From positions 586,389 through 650,388 of the forward strand of contig VXAI01000309.1 of the NCBI GenBank assembly GCA_013399305.1: a DNA stretch of 64,000 nucleotides. The letters run 5' to 3'. The translations under genes and the position numbers were made by a program. Under the pieces are notes generated by a model. The model saw only the letters and a program-made list of their open reading frames with translations. It was not told the origin of the DNA and made no database searches. This stretch comes from Rostratula benghalensis (lineage: Eukaryota > Chordata > Aves > Charadriiformes > Rostratulidae). Positions 49,401 to 62,821 of this stretch are shown here, in pieces; position 1 is the stretch's first letter, and every line of letters starts with the position of its first letter.

Positions 49401-50805
49401 TATATATTCACTGCTATGAGTAGCAGAAATAATAAGATTTTTTCCTCTTCTTAAATATATACCAGGGCCCTATTACATTAGAGGGGAACAAGTGGCTCCT
49501 CTCTCATTGGTTCTGAGGAAAATTAATGCCTGAATTTTAAAACAGCCTTGAGAGAACCTTCTGGGAATAAAAGCCTGCTGGAAAAACAGTAGGTCCAGCT
49601 AGGCAACTGACTATAGCATCAGCTGAGGTCACATTTGGTCCCACGAAAAACAGAGGAACTCCTGTGCATCTGCTATGAGCAGCAGTTTTAACGAAGTTAC
49701 AGAAAGCACATGAACCTTTTCAGCCTTTAAACACCTATGCTTTCAGCCGCCATGAACACCTGCAGCTCTTAATTCACTAGTTTCATCATTAAAACAGAGA
49801 AAATTGAACCAATCTATCTTTCCTAACTTGGGGAAAAAGTCCCACTGTTTGGGCCCATCAGGTAGTAGTTTTCACAACACAAATGTGAGAGAAGTCTGAC
49901 ATGTTATTGCTGGTTTGCTACTGTAGCTTTTATGGCCAAATCACTCCACCAGTTATCAAAGTGAATGTGAATCACTAGATGATGCAAGGACACAATTCAG
50001 TTGCTATTTTACTTAAATACAGGTATGTTATTCTTGTTCATCAAAATGTTTCCTGGGATGATGTCTTATTTTGAGTTTTCGGTTAGAAAAAAATTCGTAA
50101 CCATAAGGGCATGGAGATGTCTTTAGTTGTCCAGAGAAACTACAACAATCTGCAATGGATTAAAAAGTTGTAAATTACTGTAATACTATCAAATGCCAGC
50201 AATATTAGACAGGTACAAAGAATGGACATCTCAGGTTTGCCCTGCATGGATACCAACACACAGATATGTCTTGTCTCTGGATCTTATGGACCTGGGGAAA
50301 AAATGGAGTGATGATGGCATTTCTTACATCCACATACACCAAATACGGATACCCCAGCTGTCACATGGGTTTTTTTTCTTTTTTCTTTTGTTTTCAGACA
50401 GTAAAGCTAAACAAATCCATAGTAGAGCTAAGAGATCCATGACATCCTATACCTGTTGGGAAGGATTTCCATAGCAATCTAATATAAAACATAAAACATA
50501 AAAAATAATATGGAGAATTATGTAGGATTTTTATTTTTTTTACTAGCGTAGAGAGTGAATGAGAAATTTTAGTGTGTTCTACTCTCTGCATAAACATAGA
50601 GCAAAACCCCAAACAGCTTATGGAAGAGAGCAAGTGGATAACATTTAGCAAAGTCACAAGAGTACAAAGAAACAGATAATAGAAACCTTCTTCAAAACCC
50701 ATTTTGAAGGTTTTAAGAACAGATAGGAAAATTAAGTGGTCTTATTGGTTGTAAACAGTCACATGAGTGTACAAAGATATGGTAATAACACTATCAGATT
50801 TTTAC

Positions 50806-50826
50806 TTTTTTTTTTTTTTTTTTTTT
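50806..50826. repeat. poly(T) tract
   Basis: An uninterrupted T-run of about 21 bases. No retroposon body is recognisable upstream on the minus strand, so I do not call it a poly(A) tail. Confidence 0.85.
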
Positions 50827-53800
50827 AAATATGTTCAATTTCACCTCCATGGCTGATCCAGTTCTCCCCTCAGACTGTCCCTATACTACTGGTAAAGTGA
50901 CTATTTCCATCATCATTCTCTGGGCAGAATTTAAGTTCATAGGAAATGGCTGATGATCTTCACCAGTCTTAAAAGACAAATCTTGTTCTATGTTACATTT
51001 GCATTCGAAAGCACAAAAAAATTGTGTGTGCCTATAGTCTGGATTGTCTGACAGACGGGCCTTGTAGGAGAAACCTTTTAGGAGGGACTGTGCTTTGGCT
51101 GAACAAGAAGGACCTGCCATTCAGGGCTTAGTATTAGACGATGGAAATTCCTACACTGTCAAATATCGTTTGGGAAAAAATCTCTGTCCAGCCCAGTTTC
51201 CTGTAGGCATATCTTAAGGCACAGATGTTTCCATTTGCATTCTTTTTTTCTGTGACAGTCATAACTTCCCTTGCCAATTATTTAAATTTATTATTTTATT
51301 ATATTTAAATGTAGTTTGATATGGTCAAAGAGAAAAGTCAGATAACCGACCCTCAGCAGAAGTTTCCATTTATTTAATAGCGATGCCTGCCAGGCCTGAG
51401 ATACTCTGTAGTGTAGCACTGGTTGCTATCAGAACGAAGTCACTAGAAAGAATGGATGAATAATTCAACAATTTTTATGTTTCTGTTTACCATAAATAGA
51501 AAGTTGAAATCTTTCAACATATTCTTTGTTCCACAAGCCTCCACAATACTTTGATGATACTGCAGCTTTTCAGTGAATCGGTCCTGGTGAGCAAGAGCTT
51601 AAAGATCGGACTGTGGCAGGAGGCCCATTTTTCAAATTGTCCTGTGCATCACTATAACTATCAAGTTGCCTTTCTTTGCCTTTTAGCGTCCCCTCCTCCT
51701 GCTTATTTCAAAGATTAAGACGTTTTTATTTAACCTTTTCTTCATTACTTGTTCAAATCAACAATATGTATTTCACTTCTATTGAATCTTTAATTTGCAC
51801 CTTTTTTTTCCACTTTAATGCTTGATGTTTCCTTTTGTTTACTTGCATATTGACTAACTCTTTTTCCCCCACTCTTATAAACACATACAACTACCAGAAT
51901 AGCTTACATCCTATTACAATACCTCACAAAAAGCTATACCAAAGTATCTCAGTCCACTTGGACTTTGTTTTAGATACTTAGTCATGGGGTTTTGTCTGTT
52001 TTATATAAATGCTGCCACAATTTAAAATGTTTTAAATAAATATTACAGCTATACCAGTGAAACAGCAAGATTTTTGAGAACAAGGAGTATATTTATAGAA
52101 TTTCATACTTTGCACTGCGTATTGTATGTCTGCTATGTTAGAGTATCAATGTCATTATTGTTCAATCTAGAAAATACTTTAAAATGCAAAACTAAAATCC
52201 ATGCAATTGAGACAGGAGAGAAAACCAGAATTCAGATGTGCTAGCAACTGAATCTGCACTCTGTAACTTCTCCTTCTATGCCAGCCAGTGACAGAACACC
52301 ATCCTCCAGATACCTCTGTTCTTGTCTCCAACTTGCTTGTGATATGCTTAATTGCCTGGCTACCAAGGACATCCACTGAGAAGGGGTAGCCTACATACAG
52401 CACATTTCAGGCAGTGGTAGATTTCAGTAGCAGGAAGAAAGGGGAACGTTGAGCCTTACTTTTAGTGCATTATAACTTATAATATGTGGGAATATGTTTT
52501 CATTTCTCCATGTCACACCAGAAATTGTAAAAATCATAACAGATAGGGCACCACTGTTCGTTTTCTTCTATCTAGTCATCATACTACCATATCATCTAGT
52601 CATGCTGTATGAGTACAGTCTTTAGGTTGCTCAAAGCCAAAGAGCATACTTAGAAATGTTTTTAAAATCACAGAACACAGACACATTACTCATACTAAAA
52701 ACACTAGCAGGTATGATATGTGAGACAGGTTGATTTGATCTTTTAGAAGTGGTTTAGTATCTAAAATTTTGTATGCCATATATGAAGAAATAGTACCAGC
52801 AGTATATTGAAAACCACAGAGAGCTCTGTAGGAAATGTTAGGAAAGAACAGGGCAACTAAATGAACACCCAGGGAAAATAGTTACTATAAAATTGGATCC
52901 CTGCTGTATCAACCTTTGTGGTTGATATTGCCAATTTGGAAAACAGTAGATTTCAGGGGGTTTAGTAACCAGAAGTTATATGGCATATTGCTTACATCTC
53001 TATTTTTGCATTGGGAAACTACAGCATTTTCAACAGTAATAGAAATAACTCTATCTTCCTAGTATCCAACAAAATTGTTGTCTCAAACTGGATTATCTAT
53101 TTGGATTCACAGCAAAATTGTTGAAAGGTGAAACAGCACAGAAACCATCTGTCAGTTGAGACTGAAGATTAATTGACACAATTTTCTTAACTTATTTTAC
53201 ACTTAACACTTCAAGTGAAAGAATAGTGCATTTGTTACTCTCACTTCCTTATAGAATAAAAGAAAGAAGGGTTAAAAACCACACAAAAATAAATTAGAAC
53301 TGAGTTGTATGGGCAAGAGTAGCTATTAAGTTTTCCTTCTTCAGTTTCGTTATGTTCAACTTAAATAACATTGCATGATTGCTGAAAACTTAACTTTGAC
53401 AAGGTTTTTAGGACTCTTAAGCTGAAACCTTAAATTGTAAAACACAGAAATCATAAGCAATCCTCCAAAACTTTATCTTGTTATATCTTCTGAAGAAAGT
53501 CCCTTTGCTAAGGAACTTTTGAAAATGGTAATCAGAGAGAGCCTGCAGTTGGAAAAGTCCTTTTCTACCTGTTAGTTTCAAGTTCCTATAATAAATGAAA
53601 ATACAAATCTTCAAACAACATTGAAGTTCACAATCTCCTCTCAAATGCTGGCATCAAATAAATTTACAATTATCTAGAAGGATTTTTTCCCCTATCTTTT
53701 TTTAATTGTTATATTTTTTAATGTTTCTTAGTAAGCCTCTTGAGTAAATAATGTCATACCCCCCACATCCCTTCCCCGTCTTCCAGAGACAGCCACTTCA

Positions 53801-56800
53801 TTTTGCAGTTTACTTTTCAGTTTCAGAAATCAGCTGCAGCAACATTGATTGATTTGCACTCAAATGTAGTTGTTCTGAAAAGCTATGAAACCTTCATTCT
53901 TAAAAGGTACAGACAGATGCAGTCTCCAAAGCATCCATACTTGACATAAGACAGCCCTGAACTTCAGCATGCATAGTAAAAAAAGATCATTTGCCGAATA
54001 TTTAAACAGCTGGGATACATTTACCAGGGTCAGAAAATGTGGGTGCTAATCAATTTGGATTAATGATGTACAAATAATGAGTTGCACTCAAAAAAACTAT
54101 GTTGTCAAAACATTGCTCTTTTAATCCCTGATAAATTATGAAGTTTATAAAAGCAGATTTTTGCAGATAATTGAAGATTATTTAAACATATGTGGAAAGG
54201 AGATTAAAAGTTAATCCAGTGCCACTAAAGTAAACTGTATGTCTGTCATGAGTCTTTGTACTTTACTGTTTCATAAATTCACTGCTAGCTATACATATAT
54301 TTTTATGATAATCCAACTTTATTTTATGTCTAGACCTTTCATGTTAAAAAATGCCACAACTGAACTTAGTTTTAAGGTTCTTTCAGTACATTAGATCAGA
54401 ACACATTAGGTTTTAAAAGAAAACAAATAACTTTGAGATTGAATGACCTGTTTCCACCCCACTCCACCTGTCTTAAATGGGAAATACAGGAAGACCTTTT
54501 CATAAAGATGTTTCCATTAGTTGGTGTATTTGAAGCCAAGTTGTACATCTGCTTGATTTTTAAAAAAAAAGCAATAGTACAAATTTTCTGTTGCTTCACT
54601 ATGTAATCCAAGATAGAAAGAAACACACAAATTTCTGATAATTGATTTAAATATCCATATGTTATTTGCTTTTTTTTTATGATGGGTGTCTTCTTGCAGT
54701 TTATTGATAAAGCTTTTTGACATGAGACCAACAGCAATAAATTTCATCTTTAAGCATTTTTTTAAGTACAATTACACTAAAAATAATATTTCTAAACATT
54801 TATGGTGTTAAATAAAATTAAATTAAGAATTAAAATGTGATTTAGCATTAAGTGTTCTGTGGCTGTCTCTCCTCTTGCCTGCCCTTGCACAAGCTTACAC
54901 AGACCTTACTCGAAAAGAACTTTATAGATCATATTGTGGTGTTGTATTTGGTACTTGGAGAAACAGCAACTGACAGCAAGGTGCTCACATGCCTTAAGAG
55001 TTGTCCACTGAACACACCCAGCAGAGTGAATTCATTCTGACTTAAATGATGTCAGCCAATAATAAACCAAAAGAAAGGAATGAGAAGTCTGCAATTAATG
55101 ATGCCCACAAAAGCATCAGTAAGAATCTTGGCTTGGCACAGCAGAAGTACAGTGCTGAAGAATGAAAAAAATTGGCTACAGGACTAACTACAAGTTTACA
55201 TGCAGTGGCCAATTTAAATGTAAGTAATTTCATGTAACATATGAGAATTTTGTAAACCAACACCCAAAGGACAAGCTCTGCTGCCTGCACTTCTTTATGC
55301 TTCCCAGATCTGCCTTTGCCACAAGTCATGTTAATGATTCTTTAATCTTCGCTGCAAATAGTTTCCCGATAATATAGACAAAACAGACATGGACAAATCA
55401 ACTTCCTAAATCAAATAAAATGATAAAAAACCCCAAATATTATTTTTCCTAGAGCTCTGAAATCAGGAGGCTGTCCTTAGACAGTAAAATATTCTATTCT
55501 TGGCATCTTTCCCTGTCAACTTCGTGGACTGCCAACTGCAGTGCTGAGGTTGTTGCATTCATGCCCAGATCAGCATCATATGAATTTACTACCTGCCAAC
55601 CAATAAAAACAGAATTTATGTAAAGATGAACAGCCCTATGTTTGCTTCTGTATCACAATCATAAAGTTGTGGGTGATAAGAAGGTGGCAACTGGCAGACT
55701 CAAGCATTTTGTAATTCAGCATATGAAAAAAAAGAAGCTGTATTATTTATTACTGATGTATCTTTGAAGGTACAAAATGTAGGTACTATTTAGTGGCCTG
55801 GCCAAAATATCTTCTTGTTGTGAGTCCAAAATCAGGTACAGTAATGCATAGCTAAGGACACCAAAATACTCCATTTCATTCATGCTGGGGTTTGGCTTTA
55901 TTTTCAAAGTAGTTTTAGCCAACGAAACATGTTGTTGCCTTCAAAAATATGAACTCGGTGTTGGATATTGAATACTCTTTTTTCACTTTGCAAGAATAAT
56001 TTGAATTCCTGGGGAAGGGGGAAAGATGGGGGTGGAAAGGATCTACATCAGTAACATGAAGTGAACAGCCACTACCATTTCAGGCAAAAGCTGCTATGAT
56101 ATCCTCTAGGAATAAATGTTGGATTGATTCACTGATTGGGAAAAGTGTCATTTCAATCCTTGTATTTTCATCATTTTACTGCATTTTGCATCTGCAGCTC
56201 TCACTAACAGGATACTTAAGGAGTAACAGAAAGACCACACCTATGATCCATATTCTCCACAGAACACTCTAAATAATTTATCATTATGGGGTGGTAGTGT
56301 TACATCGAATAAACATTTTGGCTCTATGAAAGTCTTAGTGAAAGTAAGTCAAACCCCCTTGATCATGTTTGTAGTGCATTTTGATGCTCACTTTTTGCAA
56401 ATATTTAAATTAACAAACTGTTGGGCGAAGCATTGCAAATTTTGATGAACCCGTTAATAGTCTCTACATGTTGCATTGGGGGGAAACTATCACCTTCAGA
56501 TTTTCAATATCTGAGCTAGTTTGGTTGTCCATTATTTCCTCCTACCATTTGGAACAAACACTTCTTTAGATTTAATTGAATACCTTGTGGCTAATGGTTA
56601 TTCCTCAGTTCCTCTCAGCAACACCTTCACAAGGCAGCTGCCTCCCCCAAGGTAGAGGGAAAATGCAATCTTGCAGCAGTAACAGGGAAGCTGATTTCCT
56701 GTAGGGAGAGGAGACAGAGGAATAAGAATTTTTGGGTGGGGCAATGAAAGGCCTGTGGGAAATTTTTGGAAGCTACTTGAGTTTTCTCTGCTCTTAAACT

Positions 56801-59800
56801 CTTTTTTTCACCCCTTGTGCTCCTACTTTTTCATCTTATTAGTACAGCCCTCTTCTCACCTTCCTCTTCTGGGTACAAATGAGGATTTCATCTTTCTCCC
56901 CATACATACCTAAGGGGTAAGTACTTTACCAAACAATTTCAATGAACCTTGTTTTGTGTGGTTTTCAAGTTACAAAATCTTTTATACCCTAGCATAACTG
57001 CATATGCAGTAGGATGTCTGCACTGATCTATCCTATTGTTGTATTAAGACCACCCCTCTCTTTTTCAGACAGGCAGGAAAGACACAAAAACTGCAGCTAT
57101 AGAGTATATTTCTCAGAATGTGTGAGATTTTGAATATTGTGTTCACAAAGATGTTACTAGAATTTATTTTTGCCTTTGCCAGTTGGGGTGAATTTATTTA
57201 TTAAGATAGCTTGATAAGGTTCTTACATTGAATGATAAAATGGTTATATGATATTAGAAGACATATAGGTAGATTGCAATGCACTCGAAGAACATAGGAA
57301 GCATGAAGAATCTCAGTGTTATCTGAGGTAGCAGGATAACAGATTACCAGTCTTCACAGGGATGTTGTTCTTAGACCACATTACTGAAAAGCCACATCAA
57401 AAGTGTCTTCTCCATTAACGTAAAACTCAGCTTATTTTTCCTAAACTGAAAAATCACAACAGGCTTGCTTTATATAACAGCAACATTATGAGAGTAGATA
57501 AAGTGTTATTGTACTAAGATAAACCAGAAGCTTCTCCCACATTCTGCTCTCTGAAGCTCTGTAAGCCTGAGAAATTTTCTATTTTTATCAACATTTATTT
57601 GTATTGTGCAGAATTTTTTTTCCAATATATTTACCAAAATTATTTCTGCAAAGATTTATAGCCTAAGTAGCTGGTTCATTATTAATTTGAATGCTCGAAT
57701 GATTGTTGGTATTACTTTTTTTTTAATTTATTTTTGAAAGTAATATGTGCTACTTGCTTTCAATGTATCCAAAACTTCGACTAGATAATTTGGAAGTTCT
57801 TTTGGAAGATTCAGGAGAGGGATTGGCATTATGCTGCCAGTATCTGCTCCTGATGTATCTTCCAGCCACTTCAAAAACAATTTGTTCCCAGCCCATGCAT
57901 GATCCAGTTTGATAGGTAGAGAGGAAGGATAAAGCACATGGGAGAACAAGGATGGATGGACAAAGTTATGCTTTCAGTGATAAGTACCCATGTTCTCCCC
58001 CTCCCAGACTGGGGTGTCTCTCACTCTGGTCGCAGCTCAGCCATATACAGCTCTTTATCTTCTGTGCCTCGCTCTCCAATGAGACCTCCACCTGCGTAAA
58101 ATTATTAACACTTTTCCTTAGGTTTCAGTATTATATTTAACCATTCACTCAGCCAGCAAGTAGAGACAGCAGCTACACATATCTAAGGTAATTTCTTTTG
58201 TCTTTTGGTGGGATTGCAACAAATAACTTTCTTTGATTGAATCATCTCTCACTTCTTAACTTCTGAATCTCCTCCTGCCACCCAAAGAAATGGACAGGGT
58301 ACAAATCCCAAATGTGGACTTGTGCTGTTCTTTCTCCCCATGGGCCAAGGATATCTCAAATCTGTACCTGCCCCAGTCAGTGTCAGGTGGTCTGCTGGAC
58401 ATTTTTAACCAAGTGATTCTGTGAATCTTAAAATATTGTGATCATATAGGTTTTAAGCTCAATGGCCTTTTTTCCTTTTTTCTTACTCTTGCCTCACCAG
58501 CCTTGCTCCTTACACACTTTGAGGGGACATATTAGCACAACATTTTTCTGGCAAAGTCATCAGCAGTGTCTCGTTATTTAAAATATTTTATTATTTTTTT
58601 AATAAGCCATATTTCATACCAGCTATATAACCAGAAGTTCAAATCCTTTGATTTTAAAAAGTACAGTCATATTTTTTGGCATAAAACTTAAACTTACAAA
58701 TTAACTACATAGGGGAGTTGGTTCTCCGCAGTGTTTTGTCTCCACTTGGTTTTATAATTTATGCTGGGGAGAACAGTCTTGGCTAACTGGGAGTCCTGAG
58801 TTTTCTGAAAATAAACACATGAAAAAAAAGGCAATCACAAATATAATTATGCCTCAGACATTTCTAAAAATGGCACTATGCAGAACAAGAGATTTTACTT
58901 TCTAATAGAAAGACTAGATCACAAGTGCATTACAGTTTCTCAGTTGGGATATGTCCATGTAACAAATTGCAGTGCCAGTCAGGGTTACTCATTTTATCTC
59001 TGAGGATGCAAGCTGGAAGCTGGCAGCAGGCCGGCTGCATTAGCTGGGGCTTGCAGGGGCTAACGAGCTACTCCCAGGGGCAGGCTCTACACAGCGTGGC
59101 AGGGCTCTGCACTAACCTGAGGCTATGGCTTTCAGATACCCAGTGAGTTCATTCAGGATATTACCGTGGGGCACGGCACTACGTTATGTTGACATGTCTA
59201 AGTGGTTCTGATGTTTGGTCTCCTTATGCTTTGGAGGGCGAATAAAACATGAAAGGCAGACATCCAGCATACAGTGAACAATAATGTGCTGGGCACATGG
59301 TTGACCAACCCAGTCCCACACCCCAGTCCACCTGTGCTGTATGATAGAGGCACAATTAAAAGGGTGCACCAGCTACTACTGGGATATCAGCATTATACAC
59401 TTACAGCACACTGCAAAGATTTGCTCATGTGTGTTTGTACAAATAGAATATCCTTGAATCTTAACTTTTTTCTTCACAGAGAAGTGATTTGAGTACAAGC
59501 ATTCATTAATACACACACATTCAAACATATTGAAGACATTACAATCCTCCGTTATGATATGAAGAAAGAAAGATTTAATACATGCAGAGACTTCCTTGCA
59601 CTTACATAAGTAGTTCCTTTTCTTCATTCTTCTGAATTAATCCTTTCAATCAGAGATGAATGAATAAGGGAGACAGCAAAATTTTTAGGAGATATTCACC
59701 CAATAGAAAAAACAATAGAAAAGGAGAGAGAGAGACTAAAAAGTAAAACACACTTGACAGACAGGAAGCATTCATCAGTGTGTGAGTTATGACACACTTT

Positions 59801-62663
59801 TTCTGTTACATGAAATTGTATTTTTAAGACTTGGAAGAGTCATCAGAATTTTGAATACTTTCATTTGAAAATAAAATTGACATGCCCTCACTTGATTTAT
59901 GTTCTTTGTTAAATCAGTATTTTTTCTTATAGGAGAAACCAAGTTTTAATCCATAAATTATAGCTGAAATACACATAAAAAGAAATTCAAATATACCTTT
60001 ATAAGTCATCAGCAGTATTCTGTGTGGACTTAAGCAACACTTTTACTCATCTTGACTCAAATAGAAAAGTACCTTCTCCCTGTGGCAAATTAAAATCTCA
60101 CATTTGCGTGACTGTATGATAGGGAACAAAGGATGCACAGATTAAGAACACACAGAAAAATCATTATTCAGATGTACCTGCACCTCAAGACTATCTCCAG
60201 TTCCAATGCAGGACCCCAAACCGTGGAAGTTTTCACTGGAAGAAGTCATGAACCTATGTGAACCTTATCTAAAATCTGGCCTGAATTTGTAATAAAGTAA
60301 TTAAACAAGTGAGTTTGCTTTTCCTACTTTTATGAGTATTTCAGAGATCTGGAGATCTTTAACTTTTCTGTTGGTGTGAAGTTTTGTCATTCATAAGCAA
60401 CTAGGGCTATGACACAATCCAGATAAATGTCTTGCTTTGGTACAATTCTGTTAGTTAGCCAACGTAAGTGTTTTATTACAAAAATAAATTTTCTCAGGCA
60501 AAAAGTGGTTGGGTACTCTGAGCTGGCATCTTTTAGCAGGGCTCAGAAAGCAGCAAGCGTGCCTTCCCATAACATTATCTTTACCATTTTATTTGCATTA
60601 GAGTCATGTCTATAAGTGCTTCCTGGAAGCTGCTGTAGTCTAAATAAAGATCTAGGGTTTCACGTTTGTTATTTCTGCTGCTAATGCACTGAATTAAAAA
60701 CAAAACCATAATATACTTGAGGAAATTATGTGAGATGTAGAAAACAACGCCAGCGTCAACTTACTTTTCTCAAAACTGTATTTCATATTTTTAAACAGAG
60801 GCAGACCAAACCCAAAATGTTGCAGGAGAACAATTCAGTGCCAACTGGAGACAAGTGTGATACAAATCACAGACAAGTGCTCTCTTTCATACACCTGTCT
60901 CTAGTTCTGGTCAGTCAACGTGGAGAGGACTTCACTGGAGTCCAGAGGCATTTTTCTGCCTCACTCTTTTTTTTCAGGTTTGCTGGGTAGATTCCCATTG
61001 ATGCTGAAGATCATGACAGCAGGAAATTCTACGTGAGTGTTGATGAACGCAACCCAATATGTTAAGTGTCCCTGCTATCTTACAGAATTATTTTTAAACA
61101 TGCATATGTATATATACTATGATATTTATTGCTTCTGGTCCTCAATGTAAGCTATAAAATCTATTAGAGTTACATAAAGTTCTGTAAACTACAGTTAATT
61201 TACAGATGTGTTTGATTGTTTTCAACAATGAAGATTAAAAGAAGCATCAAGGACACCATTATTCTCTTTTTATAATAATCATGAAAACTTCAACCACAGA
61301 AAAATTCTACACCCTAAACTTTCATGTGGAAGGGGTCCTATTACAAGAACAAGCTAAGAGCATATGAGTCACATCTAAATGAGTCTTTCAATTTGCCACA
61401 ATCATCAAGGAAACAGAATGGCATAGGACTTGATCATAGTCCTGGCCATTGGATATGCTCTAAAAACATCTAAAATCAGTCACTTAAAAATTGTAAACAG
61501 AGAGGGGAGATTTGTTATAGTACTCAGAAGAGCATGGAACCACTGCCTTTATATGCAGCAATGAAGAGTCTGTCCATGCTCTGATTTCTGAATTAGAAAT
61601 GGCAACATTCCTTCCAAATGCAGATAAACAAGAGGGAGGGAAATAAACTTTGCCTGTTATGCCCTGCATCACACAATCTGCTTTTTAGCAGTGCTTTTTG
61701 GTGTTTTATATTTTCATATAATAAACACACACACAAACCAAACAAGAAGACTGAAAAGCAATAAGATTCAATTAAATACTTGCCTGCAGGAAAGCACAAA
61801 TCTTGCACAACTAAAGGCCCAGGTCTATAGTCCACATAGAAATACAGATCATATTAAAGCAAATAAGCACACTGCTGCTGTGACAACCAAAGGACTGGAA
61901 TGTAAAAAGGAAAAAAAAAAAAAATCCACAGTTTCCTGGCATTTTGAATACACAGAATAAAATCCTACCTACTAATCTTTGAAGGTCACAAAGACAGATG
62001 AGCAAATACAAGATGTTACAGCTGAGCAGAAAACAGAACAAAATCTTTGCGCTAATTTTGCTTTAAACACCTACCCAGTTTAGAAGATTTCCATACCTTC
62101 ACCTACTCAGAGCATGCAGGGCTGGCACCTGGACAACCACCATGCTCCTAACCTGACAGCAAGGCAAGGGCAAAATTCTTATTATTGGCTGACACTTAGC
62201 TGTGTCAGGGAGACTAATTTGATCACCATCCATATGTTCCCCATGAGGAAAATGAAGAAAAGCAAAAATACAATTTTGGCTGAAAATGACATGTAATCCT
62301 TGCGTTTAGCACTTCAGTTTAGCAATCTTTGCACCTACAATTGTATTAAGAAAGAGCAACTGCATGAGTTATGGTAATCTCATTCTACCATTTTAAGTGA
62401 CATGCTGTTTATATGGGTGCTTGTAGCTCTGCATACTTGTATGCAAACAAGTGGAAGAAAAGACTGAATGCCTGCCAAACTGAAAAGGAAATAAACAGCA
62501 GGGAATTAAATTATTTTTTCAGACTTCTAAGAAACAATTACAAGGAATAAAGAGCAAAACTCAAAAGTACAAGAAAGTACTTATAAGTAACTGACGCTCG
62601 TTGGGACCTGGATCATGTTAAAAGATCTTTTCAGGTGTACCCAACCTTAGTGTATTACTGTAA

Positions 62664-62821
62664 ATTCATAGATTTTTAAGGCCAGGAAGGAACATTAATT
62701 GCATCCATTTTCATCTACCACACACTATAAAGAATTTCTCCCAATGAGGCCTGAATAAAACCTGACACTTAATGAAGCAGGAGAACATCTTTTAGGAAAC
62801 AGCTAATTTTCACATAAAACC
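62664..62821 (+). mobile_element. ancient LINE-type fragment (CR1/L3-like)
   Basis: The opening 'ttcatagatttttaaggcca' followed by 'ggaaggaacatta', and the later 'catcttttaggaaacagcta', resemble the 3' region of an old CR1/L3-like LINE that is frequent in turtles and crocodilians. In those copies the phrase 'catagatt.taaggccagaagggacca' recurs. It is diverged and non-coding. The family name is from memory. Confidence 0.5.

Larger units (their letters stand above)
44501..62663. other. AT-rich non-coding stretch
   Basis: I recognise no gene, RNA gene or well-preserved transposon in these 18 kb. Local features are a G-run cluster at 46,408-46,426, T/G-rich runs near 46,927-46,952, a C-run near 48,518-48,527, a T-run at 50,806-50,826 and an A-run near 61,910-61,923. 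A GC-richer patch lies at about 58,960-59,130. Open frames such as minus 57,949-57,728 and minus 51,120-50,881 look protein-like for short stretches but match nothing I can name with confidence. Confidence 0.5.

Noticed and set aside
50806..50826. T-run as the poly(A) tail of a minus-strand retroposed gene
   Set aside because: No gene-like body or SINE is visible next to it; it is probably a plain homopolymer.
50881..51120. SH3-like phrase 'DLSFKTGE' in a minus-strand frame
   Set aside because: The upstream spacing to an ALYDY-type strand is off by one residue, the region after it does not resemble an SH3 fold (no WW or G-Y-[IV]-P-x-N-Y), and a short motif hit is expected given how many motifs could be noticed.
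57728..57949. Minus-strand frame ending in a stop overlapping AATAAA and an A-run, resembling a processed gene copy
   Set aside because: The A-run follows the signal by only two bases, no acceptor site precedes the frame, and the peptide matches no protein I know.
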